Source: JBLHZY01 sp050633265 | GTDB lineage: Bacteria > Pseudomonadota > Alphaproteobacteria > Rhodobacterales > Rhodobacteraceae | Direction: 5' to 3' | Assembly (NCBI GenBank): GCA_050633265.1 | Contig: JBOEGE010000006.1 | Span: forward strand, 62,001-126,000 | Length of the DNA: 64,000 nucleotides | Shown: one piece after another, positions 1 to 8,709 of the stretch | Layout: every line of letters begins with the position of its first letter | How positions within the stretch are numbered: the first letter of the stretch is position 1 | The notes under the pieces: model-generated | The model's database searches: none | Seen by the model: only the letters and a program-made list of their open reading frames with translations | Told to the model about the DNA's origin: nothing | Translations under genes and position numbers: made by a program

Positions 1-100
1 CGAAATCAAATGCTTGGGCCGGAAACGCAAAAGACGCCCCCGCAAGCGCCAGAAACACAGCGAAAACGCCAGAAAATCGAGAAAGGCCAGAACGCGACAA
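1..100 (-). CDS. N-terminal fragment of an exported protein (cut by left edge)
   Basis: Reading leftwards from a TTG at 98-100 gives a good Sec signal peptide: a short basic start (LSRSGLSRF), a hydrophobic core (GVFAVFLALAGASFAF) and an AQA-type cleavage site (PAQA). An AAGGA ribosome binding site lies 8 bases upstream of the TTG. An ATG seven bases upstream is in another frame, is too close to the AAGGA, and does not give a signal peptide. Only about 33 residues are inside the window, so the function cannot be named. Confidence 0.5.
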   Translation of the reverse strand, partial: MSRSGLSRFSGVFAVFLALAGASFAFPAQAFDF

Positions 101-222
101 TCCATAGATCCTTGCAGGGCAAAAAGCGAAGCATACACCCCTATTCAAAGGTTCCGGAGCCTGTGTGCAAGGAGATAAATCGAGCTTCCCGCCAAGGGGC
201 GCGCAATTCATCGTTACTTAGC

Positions 223-247
223 AAAAAGGCGGCACAAAAGCGCCGCC
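223..247 (-). terminator. Rho-independent terminator after the first csp gene
   Basis: On the minus strand a GGCGGC stem (242-247) pairs with GCCGCC (228-233) across an 8-base loop and is followed by five T (223-227). It lies just beyond the stop codon of the cold-shock gene at 266-472. Confidence 0.8.
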
Positions 248-265
248 CTTCGTGATGCAAATCAT

Positions 266-472
266 TCAAACCATCGTGATGTTTACAGCGCTTTCGCGCC
301 CATCCCGGCCGGCTTCGATTTCATAGGTGATCTTGGCGCCATCGGCCAAACCAGTGAGCCCCGAACGCTCTACCGCAGAGATATGCACAAACACATCCTT
401 GCCGCCGCCCTCAGGTTCGACGAAGCCGTAACCCTTTGTTGAATTGAACCATTTCACGGTGCCATTGGCCAT
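266..472 (-). CDS. Cold-shock protein (CspA family), copy 1
   Basis: This 68-residue protein is one complete cold-shock domain and acts in the cytoplasm as a single-stranded RNA/DNA-binding chaperone. The sequence starts MANGTVKWFNSTKGYGFVEP, so RNP1 (KGYGFV) and RNP2 (DVFVHIS) are both intact. AAAGGAG sits 7 bases before the ATG. A second, very similar gene lies at 1884-2090, and the two share a 100-nt leader described separately. Leader-mediated temperature control is likely by analogy with other csp genes, but the sequence alone does not show it. Confidence 0.95.
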   Translation of the reverse strand: MANGTVKWFNSTKGYGFVEPEGGGKDVFVHISAVERSGLTGLADGAKITYEIEAGRDGRESAVNITMV

Positions 473-487
473 CCGCTGTCTCCTTTA

Positions 488-572
488 GCATTTGCTGCCC
501 ACGAGATTGCGGCAGCCCGGCGATCAGTCAAAATCGAGGGACTGAAGACGCAACAAGCGAGACAGTGGGTCG
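488..572 (-). promoter_or_regulatory. Conserved csp 5' leader, copy 1
   Basis: On the minus strand, the region from CGACCCACTGT (near 559-572) to a GCTGCC...GGCAGC hairpin (494-516) is almost the same as the leader of the second csp gene. The CGACCCACTGT box starts exactly 100 bases upstream of the ATG in both genes. The hairpin stem is conserved while its loop varies (GCAATCTCGT here, GCAGTTACGC in copy 2). This points to a selected RNA structure or protein-binding element. Confidence 0.6.
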
Positions 573-765
573 ATACAAAAGACGTCGCGGGCAAAATAAT
601 GGGCCGATTCGGCCATATTGCAAGAAATTTTAAGAAACGGCTTTGTGAAGGTTTCACAGTAAGCGGCCGCTTGCCTATCCAATGCGCAAAGCCAGCCGAT
701 TGCGCCTAGCCGCTTAGGAACACGGGCTGTATTGTGCGGTAAGTGGCGAAAAAGGGCTGGGTTAC

Positions 766-1314
766 ATGAATGAAGATGAGCTGCGCAGGCGCGCGAACGA
801 AGCTTGCGAGCTTTGCGGTGGGGGCGATGGGCTTGTCGCTCAGACAGTGGAGCCACGCGCACAGGAGGCTGTTTTGTGCTGTACGATCTGCGCGGCAGGG
901 ATCAATGGCCCCGAGGCTCCGAGCGGCGCGCATTGGCGTTGTTTGCTCTCTTCAATGTGGAGCGAAACACCCGCCGTTCAGGTGCTGAGCAAACGGATGC
1001 TGTTGCGCCTAGCTGGCGAGCCTTGGGCCGCCGAAGCGCTTGATATGCTCTATCTCGATCCCGAGCTTGAAGACTGGGTGAAGGATGCCGCCGCCAGCGC
1101 CGTAATTCACCGCGATAGCAACGGAACTGTGCTGGAAGCGGGCGATACTGTGACCTTGATCAAAGACCTCCCGGTTAAAGGCGCAGGCTTTACCGCCAAG
1201 CGCGGCACAGCTGTTCGCAGCATCTCTCTTGTGGCGGAAAACGCAGGCCATATTGAGGGGCGCGTTGAGGGGCAACGCATTGTTATCTTAACGGAATTCG
1301 TGAAAAAGCGCTGA
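766..1314 (+). CDS. PhnA/YjdM-like zinc-ribbon protein
   Basis: 182 residues. The N-terminal half has a zinc-ribbon-like pattern (CELC near residue 15, then CCTIC near 38). The C-terminal third is the SH3-like PhnA domain (DSNGTVLEAGDTVTLIKDL, then VKGAGFTAKRGT). Despite the name, members of this family are not phosphonoacetate hydrolases of the phn C-P lyase pathway, and their role is unclear. No phn genes lie nearby. It stands alone, divergent from the csp gene at 266-472, and the region between the two is taken up mostly by the csp leader. Confidence 0.85.
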   Translation: MNEDELRRRANEACELCGGGDGLVAQTVEPRAQEAVLCCTICAAGINGPEAPSGAHWRCLLSSMWSETPAVQVLSKRMLLRLAGEPWAAEALDMLYLDPELEDWVKDAAASAVIHRDSNGTVLEAGDTVTLIKDLPVKGAGFTAKRGTAVRSISLVAENAGHIEGRVEGQRIVILTEFVKKR

Positions 1315-1360
1315 TATTTTGCGGCACGTTCCGCCCCCGGTTTAAGGCCAGGCACAGCAC

Positions 1361-1759
1361 TTAAATCGCCGCAACAACCTTTTGCAAAATCGCCCCAACC
1401 TCGCCCGCGACGCCTTTCAGCTTGGCGTTATCAATCCCGGCCATCGAGGCAGAAGGATCAACCGCCGAGACCTCAACCCCGCCCTCAACAACGCGCAAAA
1501 TCACATTGCAAGGCAGCATCGCGCCAACCCGCGGCTCAAGTGCGATTGCTTCCCAAGCCATGCCCGGATTACAGGCGCCAAGGATGCGGTAGCCAGGCAT
1601 ATCGCGATCAAGCTTTTTCTTCATCGTCGCGGCAACATCAATCTCGGTCAGAACGCCAAAACCAGCATCAGCAAGGGCAACGCGGGCGCGCGCATCGGCG
1701 GCATCAATATCAATGTTTGGGATGAGGCGGGTAAAGGTGTAAGGCACGGGGCTCTCCAT
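1361..1759 (-). CDS. DUF302 domain protein
   Basis: 132 residues matching the DUF302 family: an N-terminal alpha/beta segment (DARARVALADAGFGVLTEID, then MKKKL), a central YRILGACNP, and the ending LPCNVILRVVEGGVEVSAVD. The family is small, cytoplasmic and of unknown function; some members occur next to heavy-metal or sulfur-oxidation genes. Nothing in the context narrows its job here. It ends close to phnA and is followed upstream by the second csp gene on the same strand, about 120 bases apart and separated by that gene's terminator. Confidence 0.8.
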   Translation of the reverse strand: MESPVPYTFTRLIPNIDIDAADARARVALADAGFGVLTEIDVAATMKKKLDRDMPGYRILGACNPGMAWEAIALEPRVGAMLPCNVILRVVEGGVEVSAVDPSASMAGIDNAKLKGVAGEVGAILQKVVAAI

Positions 1760-1826
1760 ATATCAAAAATTGAATATGTATTGGAGATGGGGCATCCGCG
1801 CGCCCATTGCAAGATGGCCCGCGCAT

Positions 1827-1861
1827 AAAAAAGGGCGCGGCGGCCTTAGCCGCACACGCCC
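1827..1861 (-). terminator. Rho-independent terminator after the second csp gene
   Basis: On the minus strand GGGCG...GCGGC pairs with GCCGC...CGCCC around a TAAG loop, followed by a T run (1827-1832). It lies 20-55 bases past the csp stop codon. Confidence 0.75.
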
Positions 1862-1883
1862 GAATTTGGTAACCAGCTAAAGC

Positions 1884-2090
1884 TTAAACTTCAGCGAGGT
1901 TCACAGCGCTTTCGCGGCCGTCACGGCCAGCTTCGATATCGAAAGTCACTTTTTGGCCGTCGTTGAGGCCGGAAAGACCGGAACGCTCTACTGCGGAAAT
2001 ATGTACGAATACATCTTTCGCGCCGCCTTCAGGCTCGATAAAGCCAAAACCTTTAGTGCTGTTAAACCATTTCACGGTGCCATTAGCCAT
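1884..2090 (-). CDS. Cold-shock protein (CspA family), copy 2
   Basis: 68 residues, a full cold-shock domain with RNP1 (KGFGFI) and RNP2 (DVFVHIS), about 80% identical by eye to the copy at 266-472. The open frame runs further upstream, but the start was placed at the MANGTVKWFN methionine. That choice matches the paralogue, gives the normal family length, and has a GGAGA element 8 bases upstream. Single-stranded nucleic-acid chaperone. The two genes flank phnA and DUF302 and look like a local duplication that kept the leader as well as the coding part. Confidence 0.95.
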   Translation of the reverse strand: MANGTVKWFNSTKGFGFIEPEGGAKDVFVHISAVERSGLSGLNDGQKVTFDIEAGRDGRESAVNLAEV

Positions 2091-2104
2091 CGTGTCGTCT
2101 CCTA

Positions 2105-2190
2105 GATTATGCTGCCCGCGTAACTGCGGCAGCCCGGCTAAGTCAGTGCAAGATCGATAGACTGTGGCCGTAAAGGAGAACAGTGGGTCG
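2105..2190 (-). promoter_or_regulatory. Conserved csp 5' leader, copy 2
   Basis: Counterpart of the leader at 488-572. The CGACCCACTGT box is at 2176-2190 and the GCTGCC/GGCAGC hairpin at 2111-2133. The spacing to the ATG is the same as in copy 1 (box at +100). GCCGGGCTGCCGCA is shared between the copies, while the hairpin loop and the flanking bases have diverged. Confidence 0.6.
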
Positions 2191-2406
2191 AAAGAGAATA
2201 ACGTTCGCAACTCGCATATGGGGCAGTCCGGCGAAAAAAGCAAGGCTCTTGTGCGGCGGCTGGCGGAATTCTGCTAGCGCTATCGTCGGGCGAATTTGCC
2301 CCCAACCCAACAAAAACGAACGTCTTTTGCGGCGTTTGCGGGCGCTTTGCGAAAAGAAACGCGCGAAATTTGGTGCCGAAAAGCGCGCTTTTTGATCGCT
2401 GAAATG

Positions 2407-2436
2407 AAAAAGGGCGGCCCGAAAGCCGCCCTTTTG
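2407..2436. terminator. Hairpin terminator downstream of ettA
   Basis: GGGCGGC and GCCGCCC arms flank a short loop, with A-rich sequence on the left and TTTT on the right. Read on the minus strand it is followed by five T, as expected for ettA transcription; it could work in both directions. Confidence 0.75.
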
Positions 2437-2455
2437 TCAGTCGATTTTGATCGCA

Positions 2456-4111
2456 CTACCGCGCAAATTTCTTATGCTTCAGGCGCTTGGGCTCTGTTGC
2501 ATCGGCACCAAGGCGGCGCTTTTTATCTTCTTCGTAATCCTCAAAGTTGCCCTCAAACCATTCCACATGCGCATCGCCTTCAAAGGCCAGGATATGCGTA
2601 CAGATGCGATCAAGGAAGAAGCGATCGTGCGAGATAACAACCGCACAACCCGCAAAATCAACCAGCGCATCTTCAAGCGCACGAAGCGTTTCCACATCGA
2701 GATCATTGGTCGGCTCATCAAGGAGCAGCACATTGCCGCCCTCGCGCAACAGCCGCGCCATATGAACACGATTGCGCTCGCCACCTGAAAGAAGCGAGAC
2801 CTTCTTTTGCTGATCGCCGCCCTTAAAGTTAAACGCCGAGCAATAGGCGCGCGCATTTACCTCTGCATCGCCCAGTTTGATAATATCTTGGCCGTCGGCA
2901 ATTGCTTCCCAAACCGTATCATTATCGCCCAGATCATCGCGGTTCTGATCCACATAAGAAAGCTTGACCGTATCGCCATATTCAACTGTCCCGCTATCGG
3001 GCGCAATTTGGCCTGTCAGCATGCGAAATAGGGTCGTTTTACCTGCGCCGTTGGGGCCAATGACGCCAACAATCCCGCCCGGTGGTAGGCTGAAAGAGAG
3101 GTTCTCAACCAAGAGTTTATCGCCCATGGCTTTGTTCAAATCCGCAACCTCGATCACCTTGGAGCCAAGGCGCGGGCCGTTGGGGATGATGATCTGCGCG
3201 CGGCTCAGCTTTTCGCGCTCGGAGGTTTCGGCCATCTCGTTATAAGAATTGATCCGGGCCTTAGATTTGGCTTGGCGGGCCTTTGGCGATTGGCGCATCC
3301 ACTCAAGCTCGCGCTCAAGGGTTTTCTGCTTGGATTTATCCTCGCGGGCCTCTTGCGAGAGGCGCTTTGCCTTCTGTTCAAGCCATGAAGAATAGTTGCC
3401 CTCATAAGGGATGCCTGCGCCGCGATCCAATTCCAAAATCCACGATGTGATGTCATCAAGGAAATAGCGATCGTGGGTTACGATCAGGATTGTGCCTTTG
3501 TAATCAATTAGGTGCTGCTGAAGCCAAGCGATTGTTTCGGCGTCCAAATGGTTGGTCGGCTCATCAAGGAGCAGCATATCAGGCGCTTCAAGCAACAGTT
3601 TACAAAGCGCAACCCGGCGCTTTTCCCCGCCCGAAAGAGTCGCCACATCTGCATCATCCGGCGGGCAGCGCAGCGCCTCCATCGAGACATCCACTTGCGC
3701 GTCCAGATCCCAAAGGTTCTGCGCATCAATCTCATCCTGAAGCTTGGCCATTTCATCAGCCGTCTCATCAGAATAATTCATCGCCAACTCGTTGTAGCGA
3801 TCCAGAATATCCTTCTTGGCCTGAACGCCAAGCATCACATTGCCGCGCACATCCAAGCTTTCGTCAAGCAGCGGCTCCTGCGCAAGATAACCAACCTTGG
3901 CCCCTTCTGCATGCCAGGCTTCGCCCTGAAAATCTTTGTCCATCCCGGCCATGATCTTGAGCAGCGTCGATTTACCCGAACCATTGACCCCGACAACCCC
4001 GATTTTCACCCCGGGCAGGAAATTCAAGCGGATGTTTTCAAAACACTTTTTGCCGCCTGGATAGGTCTTAGAGACGCCGTCCATGTGATAAACGTATTGA
4101 TAGGCTGCCAT
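2456..4111 (-). CDS. ettA: Energy-dependent translational throttle protein EttA (ABC-F ATPase)
   Basis: 551 residues, close to the E. coli protein (555). Two ABC cassettes lie in tandem without membrane segments. The first Walker A is GVNGSGKST with LSGGEKRR signature and LLLDEPTNHLD Walker B; the second is GPNGAGKTT with LSGGERNR and LLLDEPTNDLD. The linker between them (QEAREDKSKQKTLERELEWM) is the charged ABC-F linker. The open frame extends about 200 codons further, but MAAYQYVYHMDGVSKTYPGG is the conserved N terminus. Family role: binds the ribosomal E site and gates entry into elongation according to the ATP/ADP ratio. It stands alone and is divergent from nadD. Confidence 0.95.
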   Translation of the reverse strand: MAAYQYVYHMDGVSKTYPGGKKCFENIRLNFLPGVKIGVVGVNGSGKSTLLKIMAGMDKDFQGEAWHAEGAKVGYLAQEPLLDESLDVRGNVMLGVQAKKDILDRYNELAMNYSDETADEMAKLQDEIDAQNLWDLDAQVDVSMEALRCPPDDADVATLSGGEKRRVALCKLLLEAPDMLLLDEPTNHLDAETIAWLQQHLIDYKGTILIVTHDRYFLDDITSWILELDRGAGIPYEGNYSSWLEQKAKRLSQEAREDKSKQKTLERELEWMRQSPKARQAKSKARINSYNEMAETSEREKLSRAQIIIPNGPRLGSKVIEVADLNKAMGDKLLVENLSFSLPPGGIVGVIGPNGAGKTTLFRMLTGQIAPDSGTVEYGDTVKLSYVDQNRDDLGDNDTVWEAIADGQDIIKLGDAEVNARAYCSAFNFKGGDQQKKVSLLSGGERNRVHMARLLREGGNVLLLDEPTNDLDVETLRALEDALVDFAGCAVVISHDRFFLDRICTHILAFEGDAHVEWFEGNFEDYEEDKKRRLGADATEPKRLKHKKFAR

Positions 4112-4363
4112 TGTGATGGGCTCCGCTTGATGTGGTTGAGGCTTTGCTTTGGCGCTTGATGTATCCAACTGCGCGACCAAGGGCAATTCAAACTGTGCCG
4201 AAAGCGGGCAGGGATGCGGGGCAAAACGCGCATATTCGCTGGATTTGCGCGAAAATCCCTTTAGGAAGGGGGCGTTGGCCTGATTGGGCCAAGAGGAGGG
4301 GTGCGCTGTGATGACAAAACCTGAGCTGTTGTTCTGCCTTTGCGCGGGCGCGCGTGGTGCTGA

Positions 4364-4969
4364 ATGAGCCGCACAACCCGCCCTTATGCGCGCCCCGGCC
4401 AAGTGATCGGACTGCTCGGCGGCTCGTTTGATCCGGCCCATGAGGGCCACGCCAATATCACCCGCGAGGCGCTCAAACGCTTTGGGCTTGATCGGGTTTG
4501 GTGGCTCGTCTCGCCGGGAAATCCGCTCAAAGAACACGGGCCCGCGCCAATGCAGGCCCGCCTTGAAGCGGCGCGCGCTGTGATGGAGGATCCGCGCGTG
4601 ATCATCACAGATATCGAGGCCGATCTTGGAACGCGCTATACCGCCGAAACATTGGAAGCCCTGTTCAAAGCCTATCCGGGCGTTCATTTCGTCTGGCTGA
4701 TGGGGGCGGATAATCTGGCGCAATTTCATCGCTGGGAGCGCTGGCGCTGGATCATGGAGAATATCCCTATCGGCGTGATCGCGCGGCCCGCCTCGCGCAC
4801 CGCAGCGCGCGCCTCAAAAGCCGCAACAATTTACCGCGCCGCGCGGCTCTCAGGGCGAGAAGCCGCGCTTTTGGCAAAAGCTCCGGCGCCGCGCTGGTGC
4901 TTTATCAATGTGCCGATGCGCGCGGTTTCCTCCTCGGCCATTCGCAATGCGGGAAATTGGAAAAAGTGA
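4364..4969 (+). CDS. nadD: Nicotinate-nucleotide adenylyltransferase
   Basis: 201 residues. It makes nicotinate adenine dinucleotide from nicotinate mononucleotide and ATP in NAD synthesis. The nucleotidyltransferase signature GLLGGSFDPAHEGH is at residues 16-29 and the second ATP-binding motif SSSAIR is near the C terminus. The usual partners rsfS and rlmH are not downstream; instead a D-Ala-D-Ala carboxypeptidase follows after a 46-base gap. The start was taken at the first ATG (4364), which leaves a 15-residue tail before the core. The 252 bases upstream show no gene. Confidence 0.95.
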   Translation: MSRTTRPYARPGQVIGLLGGSFDPAHEGHANITREALKRFGLDRVWWLVSPGNPLKEHGPAPMQARLEAARAVMEDPRVIITDIEADLGTRYTAETLEALFKAYPGVHFVWLMGADNLAQFHRWERWRWIMENIPIGVIARPASRTAARASKAATIYRAARLSGREAALLAKAPAPRWCFINVPMRAVSSSAIRNAGNWKK

Positions 4970-5015
4970 TCTCGCGCCTCTTGCAGAGATCACAGCAGGG
5001 CGGTTAACTCCGCGC

Positions 5016-6533
5016 ATGAAAACTGGTGATCCTAAGATCCTTTCCCGGCGTGTATTGCTGGGCGCCTTGCTGGCCAGCGGAGCCAATTTGGCCACTGGCG
5101 CAATCGCTGGAATAACCCAATCCCCGATCCCACAACCGCGCCCCCAAGGCTTTCACAAACGCGCGGCGACCTCAGCCAGAGATATTCTCAAAAAGGCCGA
5201 TCTTGGCGGGCAATTTAGCGCCGCAGTTGCCAATGCTTCAACAGGGGATATCGTTGAATCGACGAACCCGCTGCGTGCCATGCCGCCAGCGAGCGTTACC
5301 AAAGCAATTACAGCGCTTTACGCGCTTGATGCGCTTGGCGAAAATTACCGATTTGCAACAGTTCTGCGCGCCGCAGGGCCGATCAATGAGGGCCGTCTCA
5401 CCGGCGATTTGATCCTTAAGGGCAGCGGCGATCCAACCCTTGATACGGATGGGCTCGCAGCCCTAGCCAAATCGCTCAAAGACGCGGGCATTCGCGAGAT
5501 CACCGGCGCATTGCGCATCGACACAAGCGCCTTTCCCAACCTGCGCGAAATCGACGCGAGCCAGAAATCCTATGCAAGCTACAATCCAGCCATTTCCGCC
5601 CTAAACCTCAATTTCAATCGGGTGCATTTTGAGTGGCGCCGCGAAGGCACGAATTACGCGACAACACTTCAGGCCCGCACCGATCATCACCGCCCCGCCG
5701 TGCGCATTGCAAAGATGCGGATCGAGGCGCGCGATGCTCCGCTTTTTACCTATGCCGATGAGGCCGGCGTTGATCGCTGGAGCGTGGCGCGCAGCGCTTT
5801 GGGCAAGAGCGGAAGCCGCTGGCTGCCCGTGCGCAATCCGGCGCAATATGTCGCCGAAGTCTTTGCCACGATGGCGCGCGCACAGGGCATCAAGCTTGGC
5901 TCGGGCGCTGCGTTACCGGCCAATCCGATGATCGCCAGCACAGAAATCGCCTGCGTTGAGAGCGCTCCCTTGCGCGACATTCTCAAAGACATGCTCAAAT
6001 ACTCAACCAATCTCACAGCAGAAATCACCGGCCTTGCCGCCACTGCTGCGCGCGGCGTTGTGGCTGGCAATCTTGCGCGCTCAGCGGCCGAGATGAACCT
6101 ATGGATCCAAGAGCAACTCGGCACGCGCCATGCTCATTTTGTGGATCATTCGGGCCTTGGCCAAGACTCGCGCATTTCTAGCTCGGATATGGTCCGCCTG
6201 CTTGCCCATCCTCAGGCCCTGGCCGTTTTGCGCCCGATCCTAAAGCCGATCGCTCTGCGCAATAGTCAAGGAAAGATAGAAAAAGAGCCCAAAATCTTTA
6301 TTTTTGCAAAAACAGGCACGTTGGATTTTGTTTCGGCCCTTGCCGGATATGTCACCACCCATGACGATACCCTGCTTGCTTTCTCGATTTTCAACGGAGA
6401 TCTAGAGCGCCGCGCAGCAGCACATGCGCGCGGCGAAGAAATCCCCCAAGGCGCGCGCGCTTGGAACAAACGGGCCAAAACGCTGCAACAGGATTTGATC
6501 AAACGCTGGGCGCTTGTTCACTCGCTCGAGTGA
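5016..6533 (+). CDS. dacB: D-alanyl-D-alanine carboxypeptidase/endopeptidase, PBP4 type (peptidase S13)
   Basis: 505 residues. The start at 5016 was chosen because it begins just before SRRVLLGALLASGANLATGA, a twin-arginine-like export signal; an in-frame upstream extension would overlap nadD. The three penicillin-binding motifs are present: SVTK (residues about 93-96), STN within YSTNLTAEI, and KTG within FAKTGTLDF. This matches periplasmic PBP4 enzymes that trim or cleave peptidoglycan cross-links. It probably belongs to one transcript with nadD. Its 3' end overlaps the convergent TerB-like gene by 16 bases. Confidence 0.9.
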   Translation: MKTGDPKILSRRVLLGALLASGANLATGAIAGITQSPIPQPRPQGFHKRAATSARDILKKADLGGQFSAAVANASTGDIVESTNPLRAMPPASVTKAITALYALDALGENYRFATVLRAAGPINEGRLTGDLILKGSGDPTLDTDGLAALAKSLKDAGIREITGALRIDTSAFPNLREIDASQKSYASYNPAISALNLNFNRVHFEWRREGTNYATTLQARTDHHRPAVRIAKMRIEARDAPLFTYADEAGVDRWSVARSALGKSGSRWLPVRNPAQYVAEVFATMARAQGIKLGSGAALPANPMIASTEIACVESAPLRDILKDMLKYSTNLTAEITGLAATAARGVVAGNLARSAAEMNLWIQEQLGTRHAHFVDHSGLGQDSRISSSDMVRLLAHPQALAVLRPILKPIALRNSQGKIEKEPKIFIFAKTGTLDFVSALAGYVTTHDDTLLAFSIFNGDLERRAAAHARGEEIPQGARAWNKRAKTLQQDLIKRWALVHSLE

Positions 6534-6955
6534 TCAAGCACCATATGGCGGGCACGCGCGCCGCGCTCAATCGCCGCCGCATGCAGGCGATCAATATCAA
6601 GCTCATAGCGGATTTCTTCAAGCAAGCGCAGCTCGGCCTCGCGGATCGCCCCATCGGCAGCGGCCACATCGCAAGCAAGCGCATAGGCCGTTTCAAACAA
6701 GGCCTCGGGTAAATCCGCCCGGACCAAGCCAAACAGCGCATCAAGCCCATCCTCAACCCCGAAGAGATCAAAAACCGTTTGCGCCACAGGTTTGATCCGA
6801 TCCGCATCATAATTGGCAAAAACCGGCAGGTGATTTACCAAGGTCTCAATCGTGACCAATTCCGAGGTGCGGATCGCCTCATCCGATGCTGAAACGGCAA
6901 TCATAACCGCGACAAGCGCATCCGGGGCTGTCCAACTGTGGGGAAGATCCTGCAT
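6518..6955 (-). CDS. TerB-like (tellurite-resistance family) protein
   Basis: 145 residues, all helical in appearance. It fits the TerB/DjlA-N fold: two repeats of an acidic helix pair (SASDEAIRTSELVTIETL near 23-40, and DVAAADGAIREAELRLLEEI near 95-114) carrying the D-G/A-x-I-x-x-x-E metal-binding-like pattern. AGGAG lies just before the ATG. TerB proteins are cytoplasmic and linked to stress responses; a tellurite phenotype should not be assumed from a single-gene occurrence. It is convergent with dacB (16-base overlap) and divergent from lysS. Confidence 0.8.
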   Translation of the reverse strand: MQDLPHSWTAPDALVAVMIAVSASDEAIRTSELVTIETLVNHLPVFANYDADRIKPVAQTVFDLFGVEDGLDALFGLVRADLPEALFETAYALACDVAAADGAIREAELRLLEEIRYELDIDRLHAAAIERGARARHMVLDHSSE

Positions 6956-7069
6956 TTTGCCGCTCCTGATACGTTTCGTTGCGGTGCAGAATATTGACGC
7001 TTGCCCCCAGCGGCAATAGGAAGGTGCCTTGGTGGCGCGCTTTTGCCCCGCTCAATTTAGGAACGCACT

Positions 7070-8647
7070 ATGTCTGATCTGCGCGATGCGGCGTTAAACT
7101 CGAAAGCTTGGCCCTTTGAAGAAGCGCGCCGGGTGCTCAAACGCTATGAAAAAGGCGGGCCGGAAAAGGGGCATGTGCTGTTTCAAACGGGTTATGGCCC
7201 AAGCGGTTTGCCCCATATCGGGACCTTTGGCGAAGTGGCGCGCACGACAATGGTGCGCCGCGCTTTTGAGCTGATGAGCGATATTCCAACGCGGCTGCTG
7301 TGCTTTTCCGATGATATGGATGGCTTTCGCAAAGTGCCAAGCAATCTGCCAATGCAAGAAGAGCTGGCGCTTGATCTCAACCTGCCGCTGACCAAAGTGC
7401 GCGATCCCTTTGGCACGCATGAAGGCTTTGCCCAGCATAACAATGCGCGCCTCTGCGCCTTTCTTGATAGTTTTGGTTTCGAGTATGAATTTGCGTCAGC
7501 GACCGATTATTACCAGTCGGGAAAGTTCGATGAGGCCCTGCTTACAGCCCTGGAACGCTTTGATAAAATTCAAGAAATCATGCTGCCAACGCTTGGCCCG
7601 GATCGGCGCGAGACCTATTCTTGCTTCCTCCCGATCAGCCCGAAAACCGGCCATGTGCTGCAAGTCCCAACACTTGAGCGCAACCTGGCCAAAGGCACGA
7701 TCACTTACCGCGAGCCAGATGGCGAATTGGTAGAAATCCCGGTAACCGGCGGCAATGTAAAGATGCAATGGAAGCCCGATTGGGCGATGCGTTGGGCGGC
7801 TTTGGGCGTAGATTACGAGATGTCCGGCAAGGATTTGATCGAAAGTGTGAAGCAATCGAGCAAAATCTGCCGCGCCTTGGGAGCGACCCCGCCCGAGAGC
7901 CTGTCTTATGAGCTGTTCAACGATGAAACCGGGCAGAAAATCTCAAAATCCAAGGGCAATGGCCTCTCGATGGAGGAGTGGCTGACCTATGCCGCGCCTC
8001 AGAGCCTTCAGTATTTCATGTATCAAAAGCCAAAAACCGCCAAGCGGCTGTATTTTGATGTGATCCCCAAGGCTGTTGATGAATACCACCAGCAATTGCG
8101 CGCCTATCCGACACAGGATTTGACCCAGCAGTTGAACAATCCAGTGTTCCATCTGCATGGTCAGGATGTTCCAGCGTCCAATTTGGTTGTGCCATTTGCG
8201 ATGCTATTGAACCTCGCCTCTGTTTCTGCGGCCGAGGAAAAGGATCAACTCTGGGGCTTTATTCAACGCTATGCACCAGAGGCGAGCGCGGCGACACACC
8301 CGGATTTGGATGAGGCGGCGGGCTTTGCCGTTCGCTATTACAATGACTTTGTGAAGCCTGCGAAGACCTATCGCCTTGCCACTGATCTTGAGCGTGAAGC
8401 CCTTGAAGAGCTTGCAGAAAAACTGCGCGTATGGGATGGCGGGCTTGATGCCGAAGAGCTGCAAAACCTCGTTTTTGCTGTGGGCCGGGATCGGTTTGAT
8501 CCGCTGCGCGATTGGTTCAAAGCGCTCTATGAAGTGCTGCTTGGAGCGAGCCAAGGCCCGCGGTTTGGCGGCTTTATCGCGCTTTATGGTGTTGAGGAAA
8601 CGATTGCGCTGATCGAAGCGGCGCTTGAGGGCAAACTCGCCGGCTGA
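7070..8647 (+). CDS. lysS: Lysyl-tRNA synthetase, class I
   Basis: 525 residues. It charges tRNA-Lys. This is the class I type found in archaea and most alphaproteobacteria, not the class II enzyme of E. coli. The class I HIGH motif appears as PSGLPHIGTF (about residues 44-53) and the KMSKS motif as KISKSKGNG (about 292-300); the C-terminal half is the helical anticodon-binding cage. AGGAA precedes the ATG at normal spacing. It is followed after 62 bases by a DUF4864 gene that may be co-transcribed. Confidence 0.95.
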   Translation: MSDLRDAALNSKAWPFEEARRVLKRYEKGGPEKGHVLFQTGYGPSGLPHIGTFGEVARTTMVRRAFELMSDIPTRLLCFSDDMDGFRKVPSNLPMQEELALDLNLPLTKVRDPFGTHEGFAQHNNARLCAFLDSFGFEYEFASATDYYQSGKFDEALLTALERFDKIQEIMLPTLGPDRRETYSCFLPISPKTGHVLQVPTLERNLAKGTITYREPDGELVEIPVTGGNVKMQWKPDWAMRWAALGVDYEMSGKDLIESVKQSSKICRALGATPPESLSYELFNDETGQKISKSKGNGLSMEEWLTYAAPQSLQYFMYQKPKTAKRLYFDVIPKAVDEYHQQLRAYPTQDLTQQLNNPVFHLHGQDVPASNLVVPFAMLLNLASVSAAEEKDQLWGFIQRYAPEASAATHPDLDEAAGFAVRYYNDFVKPAKTYRLATDLEREALEELAEKLRVWDGGLDAEELQNLVFAVGRDRFDPLRDWFKALYEVLLGASQGPRFGGFIALYGVEETIALIEAALEGKLAG

Positions 8648-8709
8648 TTTTGACAAAGCCCTCGGGCGGCCTAGATTTGAAGGAGAGATCCCAGATCAGG
8701 AGCCGCCCG

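Larger units (their letters stand above)
2091..2455. other. Intergenic region between csp copy 2 and ettA
   Basis: 365 bases without a credible gene. It holds the csp leader (to 2190), unassigned sequence that probably contains the csp promoter, and the ettA terminator hairpin near 2407-2436. Short open frames here have no ribosome binding sites and no recognisable motifs. Confidence 0.6.

Noticed and set aside
10..255. 81-residue open frame on the plus strand at the left edge
   Set aside because: Basic, low-complexity composition, no binding site; the minus strand reads as a signal peptide and a csp terminator there.
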